Assembly: GCF_051401765.1 (NCBI RefSeq)
Contig: NW_027480432.1
Location: 12,294,501-12,358,500 of the forward strand
DNA: 64,000 nucleotides
Reading direction: 5' to 3'
From: Calliopsis andreniformis
Lineage: Eukaryota; Arthropoda; Insecta; Hymenoptera; Andrenidae
In this document: in pieces, positions 12,233 through 21,700 of the stretch
Layout of the letters: each line of letters begins with the position of its first letter
How positions within the stretch are numbered: the first letter of the stretch is position 1
The notes under the pieces: model-generated
Seen by the model: only the letters and a program-made list of their open reading frames with translations
What the model was told of the DNA's origin: nothing
The model's database searches: none
Program-made: the position numbers and the translations under genes

Positions 12233-13790
12233 TGAAGGTATAAAAAGTAAGTAATAGGTTGTTTCTAATTGGAGTTAATATCTCTTACCATAAAAACACT
12301 TGCATTATGGGCTAAAAGGGCTTATTTCATTGGTGTACTATGAAATTCAAAAATTTCATTGCATCCAGAGCAATAAAATAAATTTGCTTTCAGAAACATT
12401 TTGTCCATACATGAAATATGTTTTTTTTTTAATTTATTTATTTATTTGTGCAAGTGCAACCTATAATAGCAAGTTATTCTGCAATCAGTATTGCAAACAT
12501 AGCATTTACAATATTAAACTTGTTTCGTTGTATAAGTAGTGTAATAAGTACATGTCCGCTAAAAGCACTTAATTAGTAGTAAACGTGGTGGTGACATTAT
12601 ATATTTAAATCACAATCTTTTAGGAATGAACACAAGAGCTTACATAGAGTGTCTATAGGTCTATAGAGTAACACATTACACAACATAGGAAGATGAAAAC
12701 CCCATAATCTCAGATCACAGATAAATTTCAATCTGTGAGTGTCAAATAAAGCACACAAATATAATGTTTATTTGAATCTGACATGAATTGAACTTCAATT
12801 TTTTAAAGCATTAGAAAGTGCTACATTATTTGAGCCAAGTTTTAAAATCAATTTTAATGCTTTTTGCATTTTAAGCAATGCTTTGTTAGAAGATATATTA
12901 AACTACTTCTAAAAAAGTACACCTGTAAACTTAAGAAGTACAGAAATAAAATAAACATTCTATGGGTTGTCCGTCTTGTAAAACTACTTAGGCTTTAATA
13001 CTATTTGCTAAAGGTTTATTTAAATACTTATCATATATATGGAAAAAGCTCTTTTTGCCCCAAAGTAGTTCATATATGAAAACATAAAGCAATCTCTTAC
13101 TTTTCTGTAATGTTTTTACCTTTTCTTATAATTATTCCTTCCTTGGAATATTTGATAATAAGGCTCTTAATGCCTGCAAGAATGCTGACACAGATGATCC
13201 TTGGAATCTTCCTTATTGATAGTAGTACCTATAGTTAAGAATATATACTTTCAATTAGTTTAAGACATTTAATAAATTATATTTATATATCGTACGAAAA
13301 TAAAGTTAATCTTTTATCGAATCCTATGTGATAATAAGAACAAGAACTAGAATACAATGTTATTTGTTTATTTATTAAATCAACGGATGTTAAAGTTTAA
13401 AGAAGTTAAAGTTATTTACACGCTATCATTCATAGCAAAGTAAAAAGTAGTATTACCTAAAATTTATGTAGATAAAGACTATACTTTGGAACTAAATATT
13501 CTTTCCTTCATATCTGCACACGTTTGAGGAGTAATACCTAAATGTTAAAAGAAAAGAATGTTGATTTTTGGCGATAACAAAAATAATTAAAACTAATATA
13601 AATAATGTAAATATAGTCAAAGTTGGATACAGGACGGCCAAACTCCCAGGTTCAAAGTTGAAGTCATCTTTACAGCGCCGCGTACCGATTTGGGGAGAAC
13701 TAAAATGTGTAAAATGTGAACGACACATGGTATGTATTGTGTATACATATATGCGTACGCATCGAGTATTCGAATAAGATTAACTAATCG
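12233..13790. other. AT-rich stretch without a supported gene
   Basis: Upstream (minus sense) of the transposase relic. Several minus-strand open fragments sit beside plausible splice signals near 13667, 13510 and 13230. Their only phase-consistent join gives a peptide with no recognisable domain, so no gene is called. Confidence 0.4.
13674..13703 (+). promoter_or_regulatory. 30-bp motif, copy 1 of 2
   Basis: A GC-rich 30-mer containing CCGCGTACCGAT and GGGGAGAACTAA in otherwise AT-rich DNA. It recurs at 14783-14812 with 27 of 30 positions identical and in the same orientation. It is possibly a promoter element or the remnant of a small duplication; its function is unknown. Confidence 0.45.
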
Positions 13791-13791
13791 T

Positions 13792-13910
13792 GAGGCAAAC
13801 CAGGGCAGGTGAGAACGCAATTAAAAAATTTTTCATTAAAATTGTGGAAATTTATTAAAATTTTGATGAAAAACTTTTAAATTACATTCACGTTTGCCTT
13901 GGTTTACCTC
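13792..13910. repeat. short inverted-repeat element (MITE-like, 119 bp)
   Basis: Terminal inverted repeats run from GAGGCAAACCAGGGCA on the left to the complement of TGCCTTGGTTTACCTC on the right. They continue through matching TTTTTCAT / ATGAAAAA arms almost to the centre, so the whole unit folds into one hairpin. No target duplication is obvious. Confidence 0.6.
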
Positions 13911-14269
13911 TTAAATTATAAAATATAATTAAAATAAAAAATTAAAGGTGAAAGTGCATAACGTAGGTATGTATATGACATCTTTTATTGATTACTTTCA
14001 ATTAATCGTACAATTGACATCATTTAGCGAGTTGACATTAATAGAATCTGAAAAGTATAAAATTTTTATGCATTTATGGAAATTTGAACTGTGTAAAAAG
14101 TTACAGATTGCATATAATTATCAAAGATATAGAAAATGTAAAAAATGAAGTCCAAATCACAGTATTTGGAAGAAGTAAACTCTTATTTAAGTTCCATTTT
14201 TTTAACTGCTATGAAAATATAAAATTCCATAAAAATCCAATCTATTTAATGACTTATATTTTTACTTTA

Positions 14270-14498
14270 AATGAGGAGTCTCGGTATAGACTCGCGTCAA
14301 GTACATTCACACCGCGAAAAGTGATGTTTATGTGGCAAATTTTTTAGAGCGCACATTGAACTATTCACATAAATTACAAAAAGCTAATGTACTTGGCTTT
14401 ATTTTTTGATTTCGATACTTTGTAAGATCGGAATAATTACAATTTCTGTGGATGTACTTGGCGCATACTTTTACACTGACAGTGTTTTTGTTGGGTTT
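14270..14498. repeat. single arm of an inverted-repeat element (second copy at 28.3-29.2 kb)
   Basis: This stretch closely matches the right arm of the element at 28312-29229. It shares GTGGCAAATTTTTTAGAG, CTATTCACATAAA, GTACTTGGC and the terminal ACACTGACAGTG plus TTTTTGTTGGG. It also carries the 'GAGTCTCGGTA.AGACTCGCG' block, which occurs in inverted form near 28860. Only one arm is present, so it is a truncated or rearranged copy. Confidence 0.65.
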
Positions 14499-14782
14499 AC
14501 TATACACAAATTTAAGATACACATACCACACTTATATATAAATATTTTACAATACAGAGATAAGATTATACATTTTGAGAATCCTACTTTTGCAAGCAAA
14601 TACAATATGCAGAAAAGAAAAGAAGAAAGAATATAATTTGCTATGCACCATACAATGCAGTGCAACGGTGAAATTGTAAAGTCCATTGAAGCTTTAAAAA
14701 TGGCGGCTACTAACTCTCATCGATATAAGATATTTGACTGGTGCTCACTGACAGGTTGCAAAAATGTGTATGTGATCTAGCT

Positions 14783-14812
14783 AGCACCGCGTACCGATAC
14801 GGGGAGAACTAA
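14783..14812 (+). promoter_or_regulatory. 30-bp motif, copy 2 of 2, upstream of the THAP gene
   Basis: Near-identical to the motif at 13674-13703. It lies about 130 bases before the ATG of the THAP gene, within a local GC-rich patch that probably marks its promoter. Confidence 0.45.
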
Positions 14813-14942
14813 CACGCGTCTTCAACTCTGACATCTACGCTTGCTCCCCCCTTGGAGTTCAGTAACTGGAGTACCGACACTTGCAATTTACGTGAAGCTA
14901 CGAGCAGCTTGTGTGAATCTAGTTTTGAAATAATTATTAATA

Positions 14943-16130
14943 ATGGTGGGAACCTGTTGTTTTAAAAACTGCAAAGAGAAGCAAAAGAATGGTGCAAACA
15001 CATCTTTCCACCAGTAAGTGTTTCAGGTATATTACTAGAGTAGCAACGCTTCACGAAATTCAATCTATCGTGCACCAATAGGTTTGTTTTGATGTGGATG
15101 TTACAGAAATAGAACACTTCATTCTTAATGTTGAATATTAGCTAAATATAATATCGCATAACCTATAATTGGTAAAATAAAAATGTAATGTTTCTGAGTA
15201 TGAGATTTTATTCGTAGCGGTTTTAAAAAAAAAGAAAAATTACAGATTTCCTAAAGATTTGGAATTAAAAAAACAATGGATACAAGCAATACAACGCGAC
15301 AATTTTGAGCCTTCATCTCATACAAAAGTGTGTTCAAAACATTTTGCAAATGATTGCTTTGTGCAAAATCCTTGGAGCTCAAGACGAGTATTAAAACCTG
15401 ACGCTGTGCCAAATGTATTAAATGTATCTGAAATGCATCATATACAAGAGCTACATTCAGTCAATGTTCCATGGATTGAATCAGAAAATAGAAAAGCAAG
15501 GTTTACTTCCATAATTAATATTTGAACTGTCTGTAATATTTTAAATTTGTGTTACATCACTGTAATTTCTTTTTAGCTCACAAAATAAATTTATAAATGA
15601 TGACATACATAGTGTTAATAATAACCAAGAAAATGTACCACCAAAGACATTGTCAAGAAAGAAGCGAAGAGCCTATCTTGGCGACTTTGAAAATTGTGAT
15701 ATAACAAATAATAACGACAATTATATGCACATCATGAATAGAACATTAGTAAAAAAAAATAAACAAATTAAAGCACTACAGCAAAAAAACAGAATTCTCA
15801 CAGAAAAAGTTAAGGTCTTACAATCTTTACTGAAAGAACTGAGGGATAAACAAATGCTTAATGAAGATGTTTCTAAAATACTGTCGGTATGTATAAATTT
15901 TACTAATATGTGCATGCTTTGTCTTTTTGCTATGTATCTTCTTACCTTTATGCTCATAATTAATACATGAAATTTTATTATTATGTACATTTTTTTTCTA
16001 CTTTGCCCCTCTTTTGCTGAGTTGTCTTACTTTACAGAAACAGAGGGGTGCAAATTGGAGAGAGTTAGCGAAAGCCAAAGCTCGAAGATGTCCTGTCCTC
16101 AGGCCATACGTAGGAGCAGGTAGGAAGTAG
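14943..16130 (+). CDS. THAP-type zinc-finger protein (four exons)
   Basis: This is a sequence-specific DNA-binding protein of the THAP family, expected in the nucleus. Exons: 14943-15013, 15246-15500, 15577-15886 and probably 16038-16130, all with GT..AG borders and matching phases, giving about 242 residues. The THAP C2CH finger shows C5, C10, C53 and H56. The invariant P26 (FHQFP), W35 and F57 and the closing AVPN box (77-80) are also visible. Exon 3 is basic (SRKKRRAYLGD) and then forms a leucine/lysine coiled coil (about NRTLVKKNKQIKALQQKN onward), a typical dimerisation region in THAP proteins. The last exon follows a long pyrimidine tract and ends in TAG, with AATAAA 200 bases further on; it is less certain than the others. 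No transposase catalytic domain follows, so this is either a short THAP protein or a P-element N-terminus that lost its tail. The THAP domain call is firm; the target is unknown. Confidence 0.8.
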
Positions 16131-16333
16131 GAGTAATCTTGAGCTAGCGTGTTCATCACGGGACAACACATTACCGTCACCTTCCCGTCCTTGCTCTCCA
16201 CATCTCTGCCAAGTCGCAACCCTGTTGGAAGTGTGACCAGCCGGCGCGCTTTTCAACATCCACGCACAAGCAGGTGTATCTATATAAACAGCTATCGTGG
16301 ACCACTCGTGGTAAAGAGTATGGAGCAATGATG

Positions 16334-16339
16334 AATAAA
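16334..16339 (+). terminator. polyadenylation signal AATAAA after the THAP gene
   Basis: Canonical AATAAA about 200 bases beyond the proposed THAP stop. It sits just before the decayed retroelement begins. Confidence 0.4.
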
Positions 16340-16369
16340 TCCAAGTGTTTAGAAAACTGAATTGCCTCT

Positions 16370-17715
16370 TTTTATAGTGATCATTAAAATGTAGGTAGGA
16401 AGTAAATATGATATCCAAAGGAGAAATACTGACAATAGTGGATCATAAGACACTTGGATGTGTTGAATTTAAGACTTTTTTCATGACTCCATTTTTTCAA
16501 GTTCAAGAGAATAGTGTAGCAGAATGGTGTCATGTCCATTTACAATAGCGCAAAAGATTTTTAAGTCATTTGTATAAAGTAGAACTTGAGAAATTTTACT
16601 ATTTGGGATCTACCTGTTACAAAATGTGAGATCCAATGAAAGAGAAAACGATTAAAGTTGATAGCAAACAGTTTAGAGATAGTAATATGAAATGAGAGAT
16701 AAACGCCTCTCTGGAAGTAATTAGTGTATCGACTTGATATCTTGCTTCAGTGGTATGTATAATAGATCGACTGTAATTTATTAAACTGAGCACAGGAAGA
16801 CAGCTAGCCACAGAACTGTGTTGTTCTTCAGTTAGTACATTTTTTAATAAAAATGATAATCCATGGGAAATTATGTTCTCCAATATTCTTGACGTAAGGT
16901 TTTGTTTGCTTGTCCAGCTACAACTAGAAATGAAAAGACTGTCTTCACTCATAGGAGTCAACTTCTATGTTTCAAGTAAGATACTTGTGAGAGATTTGTT
17001 ATAAACAAGTTAAAGCATGGAAGAGACAATAAATTCACAGATTTCTTGATGTAACAGTCTAACAGACAAACTAACAGGTTGAGTAACCCATTCTACTGTT
17101 CTTCACAATTGAATAATATGGTGTTTCATCATCTCATTTGTATGCTATATAGTGAATTATTAAAGTATTATATCATTATTAATATTTATTATTGTATCAT
17201 ATTGCCACATCCAAACGATTATTAACACGTTAAGCGCGAAGCCGATTTTACTGTACTTTCCGTGCAGACGACCTGTCGGTGGTTTATTTTTTACCTTGAT
17301 ACTGTTAGTCCCCACGGACTAATGCTGTCTAACTATACCTAATGAAAAGTTCACTGTCAGTTTCCAGAGACTAACATCGCGCTTAACGTGTTAACCACAC
17401 ACGTTAGTTCTTGTGCACTATTCAACCTATTATTATATTCATATGTTTTGAATGACATGAAGTGAAAACTTCAAATTAAGTTAAATAAATAGTTTACGGA
17501 CATTTTATAACTAAAAATTTTGTTTGTTGGCGATGCAAATATTGAGGAGAAATCGATTTATTTACATTTGTTCAGTTTACAGAACTGACAGTTCCATGTT
17601 CCATAATAGGCTCTAACCAGCGTTTAAAAGGTATCTAGAACGGAGACAAGACTTCAATATTTTCACTTCTGGCCGATGGGGGTAACAGTTTCGAGGGTTT
17701 CCAGATAAACTGATC
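16370..17715 (-). mobile_element. decayed non-LTR retrotransposon fragment, copy 1
   Basis: Over about 1.3 kb this segment aligns with 29450-30640, apart from a 165-bp insertion at 17226-17390. On the minus strand a 114-codon open frame (16961-16617) contains ILENIISHGLSFLLKNVLTEE followed by VASCLPVLSLINYS. This fits the reverse-transcriptase pattern 'K.LE......L.......Q.GF..G.S...L' of non-LTR elements. The second copy keeps the preceding NYRPIS motif. The N-terminal half and the endonuclease are not seen, and the flanks are full of stops. The high-coordinate edge ends at a CACCCTGTA border. Confidence 0.6.
17222..17394. mobile_element. 165-bp TTAA-target inverted-repeat element (piggyBac-type MITE)
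   Basis: The insert 17226-17390 begins CACGTTAAGCGCGA and ends with its exact complement TCGCGCTTAACGTG, a perfect 14-bp terminal inverted repeat. It is flanked on both sides by TTAA (17222-17225 and 17391-17394). The paralogous repeat at 30309-30312 has a single TTAA at the same place, so the uninterrupted empty site is visible in this window. The element is too short to code. TTAA duplication and clean ends are typical of elements moved by piggyBac-family transposases. Confidence 0.85.
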
Positions 17716-18711
17716 ACCCTGTATATGACTAAGTAGAAGAACGATATTAGTTATTTTAAACATCGCCAGATAGTGCTGATTGCCGAATTCCGCGGAGGGT
17801 ATATTCTCTACGTGTCTACGTGTATGTCAGCGTGGTCCACTGCGGCCAGAGTGCAATGAGCTGGGTACGTAGTACATGATGTGAGCTTCTACCGTGGCTC
17901 TTGATGTGTAAAGTAGTTATTTCCTTCTGTAAAATGAATTCTTTTTGCAGTGATTTAAAATAAAATGAATATAATTTCTGTAACAATATATTATGAATAA
18001 TCGTAAGGCGTAAAAAGAACATTGAAGCCTTCATCTCAAAAGAAATAAAATTTTAGAGAGCGAATTTTAGCTTTATATTTTATACACATATATTCTATTT
18101 ATATATATAATACATTAAGAATATATTATAATATATTATTATAATACATTAAGAATTTAATGTATTTGCAATCACATTTCGCTACCTCATAATTTCTTAT
18201 ATTAATCTTATACAATGTATCAACAGATGAAAATAGTAAAGCTTAAAATATAAAAAAATATTCGGAGAATTATTTTTTATGAATTCTGAGAAAGTATCGG
18301 AAAATGTTGGTCTTTCGAGGGGCATATAAGTCGGAATAAATGGCCAATCAGTTTTCATATTATTTATCAGGAAATTTTTCTTTGAAGGATTCTGTATGAC
18401 TTATACAGAGAAAACTCTGTTCAACTTCTCTTCGTTATAGTTTCCAGTTCATCACAAAGTCTGTAATCATCTTTTGCTACTCCATAAATTTCTATTAATA
18501 CGTTGACTGCCAGGTCGGTCACCCGCGATCGAAGTTTGTTTCTTCAGTGAAGCCATGGCAGTCTATCAGTTGGTATCATTAGGGAAAAATTTTTCTGTGG
18601 CCTCCTGGGCGAAACATATGTAAATTAATATGCTAAAAGAAAACTTGGCCAAAAAATCTCTGAAACCTCCCTCATACTCGTATATTTAAATCAATTCGTC
18701 TTATAAAATAT
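17716..18711. other. spacer between the retroelement and the zinc-knuckle gene
   Basis: AT-rich apart from 17760-17900. A short piece near 17858-17895 (GAGCTTCTACCG.GGCTCTTGAT) resembles the repeat at 28858-28885. A degraded TTAA element lies at 18495-18563. No gene was seen. It includes the likely 3' UTR of the minus-strand gene ending at 18712. Confidence 0.5.
18495..18563. repeat. degraded TTAA-type inverted-repeat element
   Basis: TTAA is followed by TACGTTGACTGCCA, matching the terminus of the 34237-34470 element in 13 of 14 positions. An opposing TGGCAGTC is present at 18556-18563, but its outer part and second TTAA are lost. Probably an internally deleted, decayed copy. Confidence 0.4.
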
Positions 18712-21700
18712 TCATTCTAAATAACTACAAAAGGAGCTGACGTATTGCCTAAGCTCTTTTTCTAAATTTACAAGTCTTTGCAACATATCGATGTGCTCTA
18801 CTTTAATATTCCCATCATTTATTCTTTTGCGAACCTCTTCAACAGCCTTATTCATGTATGGCAAATTAAATGCTAGAGCTTCACCTATGATTTTCTTCGC
18901 CTTACTTTCTAACGCTTGGTCTTCCACATGCGAACTGTTTTCCAAACTCCGTCTGTTCTTTTTCGCTTTCTTCGACTTCTTCTGGCTTCTGAGGACTTCA
19001 TCTTCCTGTCGCGAAGAGGAAGCTTTTGCTTCACTCAGTTTTTCTGTGTTTGCATCAAGTTTCGCTTCGATGCGAGGCACAGGATTTGAAATATTTTTTG
19101 TGGGCTTCGGGAAGTCAAATCTGAAGTTTTCGAAAGACGAAGAAGTTGAGGGAGCAAGTGACACAGTCGAAGTAGTTTTTGCGTTATGTTTTGAAACATT
19201 TTCTTTCGATGGATTTTGTGCAACTCTATTTGTTTTTTCTTCTTCAGTGTTTTTGCTTCGATCTTCTTCGACATTATTCCTCGCACCACTTTTACTAATC
19301 GAGGCAGCATTTCCTGAAGAGTCTCCACTAAAAGAAAGCGAATAAGATTCTTCCTTACTCTGTGAATGGAAATTCGACTTATTAAAAGTTTGCAAATTCT
19401 TCAAAAAAGTTTCATAAGGACTGCATTTTTTTTTCTGTTTCTTCGATTTCTCATTTTCTTTTCCTTGTTCTTTTTCTTTCTCGTTAAACTGTTCCAGAAA
19501 TTGCATTTCACTGTTTGTCAAGGCCCTAGGCAAGAAAAGTTTATTATACACAACGATAATATTCACAAACATGTGAATATTAACAACATCATCTCCGACC
19601 ATTCTCTTCGCCCTTTTCTGCAGTCTTCCAATCATTTTCTGTAATCTAATCGCCTGCTTACTGAATTTCGGCTTTGTGTGAAAAATTTTTAAAAGTTTCC
19701 CACGAGCCTCTAAAACCTTTGATACAGAATTCTTTGCATTTTCTGAACTCTTCAAATCCCTTATTCGTTTCTGTAGATTCTTATCCTCCGCAGCTTTCTT
19801 CAATTGTTGCCACTTTGTCGTTAAAAATGTCAGAAGTTTCTTCAAACTCCGAGGAAGGTTAGTATCCAAATTCAGCTTCTTATCTTCCTCTCGTAAGTTC
19901 AACCAGAATAAAAACATTTCATAAATGTGCTCCGCAACATTTAAAAGTGAGCGAACTCTGACCATTAAAACCTTCTTTGGGTTGCGGAAAACTTTTATTT
20001 GAAAACCTACAATCTTAAATAATTGATCCAAAATTGTCGTAGAGCTTTGAATGTTTAAGGCAGAGGCTTCATTGGGAAATTGCTTTACGACTTCTTCGCC
20101 ACTTGGTTTTTTTGTTTCAAAAGAACCATAGGAGAACAAAATTTGGCAGTTTTGGAGATCATCTCTTCCAGGAGGAAAAGAAACGTGTCTGATTTTCATG
20201 TTCTTGTCGTAAGTCTTTACTGAGAGGGGAATCATGTCTTTTTCTTGTGGATTTCTTTGCATTGGACTTTCGCTGTAGTTAGTGACATAGGAGGGGGTTC
20301 GAAAGTGCTGGGACCACTGATATTCGTGACAGGTGGAAGAGTCATGACCTCGCTTGGTGCAGTTGCAACAGAAAAGCAAGTCCGCTGGCTTCATCACTTC
20401 AGACAGGTTGTCTGGGACGTTTATCTCGGAGATGCGGGTCTGGAATGAGAATTATGAGGTTTTTGAGAGTATTTGTAGGCGATTATTTGGTTAAATTTTT
20501 GTTTCATTTTAATTCGAAATTCGAATTTCTGTTTGAATTATTGTTCTAATTGTTATTTGAATTTTTGTTCGAAATTTTATCCGAATTTGTATTCGAATTG
20601 TAATTTGAATTTTTCTTTGAAATTCGAATGTTCGATTTTTTGTTACAATTTTTGTTCAAATATTAATTCTAATGAACAGTTTGAAATAATTAGTTTTGAA
20701 AACTCTTCTATGTAATACTCATATTACTAAAATATGAATAAAGCCTACCGTTTGATGAAACTTTCTCCAATGATCAGGACATTCGTTGGATTTATGTCCT
20801 ATAGCTTTGCACATTTCGCAATATAATGTACGACAGGTTTCACAAGTTTTTCTGAACGTCCCTTGTTTTTTTCCACACTATAAAAAATAAACATGTTATT
20901 AAAATCTATTTACTATATTAAAACTATATTTTTGTAAATATGTTGACAGTACTGATTATTGTAAATAGACTGTTGAAAATAAATATACAGGGTATGTGAT
21001 TTATCTCAGAACGTTAAAAAGTTCTATAAAGACAACAGTGTTTAAATTTTTAAAACATTTTCAATTGAACTGTCAACGTTTAAAGTTGTGACGCCGCCAG
21101 CATTAACGTTATTTGATTTGTATGTAATGGAAAATTCCAAACCATTAAAGATTGTTTGTAATTGATGTGCAATGGTCTTTTCTAACATTTCTGTAACATT
21201 CAAGGAGTCAATCGATCATGCTGCACAAGTGCGTACTGGTTAAATAGTAATTTTAATATCAAGTGAATTGGTTGTAGTAGTTCAGTAATTAAAGGAAATA
21301 ATCGATTCGCCGCGCGTGGTGAGCACCCCTCCAGACAGCCACGAACAGTTGGCCGCAAATACTACCTAAGCACTCCTTCAGGGATTTTCGGGTATTTTCG
21401 GTGAATCCCCGAATCTTCTAACTATCTGCAGCATGTCTTTTCCATTTATCTATCCTCCCAGGATGATAAATTGAATGTAAGCTTCAAAAATATGTAATAC
21501 AAAATATAGATTTTCATTAAAAAATTTAAACGTTGTCTTCACAGAGCATTTCAATATTGTAAATATATTAATCGCCACGACTTTAGCTGGTGAATCTACA
21601 CCTTTGGATCAGTGGACATTTGTAAAAAAAATCCGTCCACAAAATTGTTTATAACATTGAAAAATAATCTTTTTTTTTTATTACGTAATCGTATTCAGAT

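Noticed and set aside
13117..13667. Chain of minus-strand fragments with plausible splice sites (starting MTSTLNLGVWPS) that could join to the P-like relic in phase
   Set aside because: The joined peptide matches nothing recognisable, a competing frame in the same segment is equally protein-like but ends in a stop, and the downstream part is a pseudogene.
14643..14780. 45-codon plus-strand frame starting MHHTMQCNGEIVKS before the THAP gene
   Set aside because: Too short, no splice donor that extends it and no known domain; more likely upstream untranslated sequence.
18791..19345. 184-codon plus-strand open frame
   Set aside because: It is antisense to the Lys/Ser-rich last exon of the zinc-knuckle gene, whose phase and splice borders are well supported.
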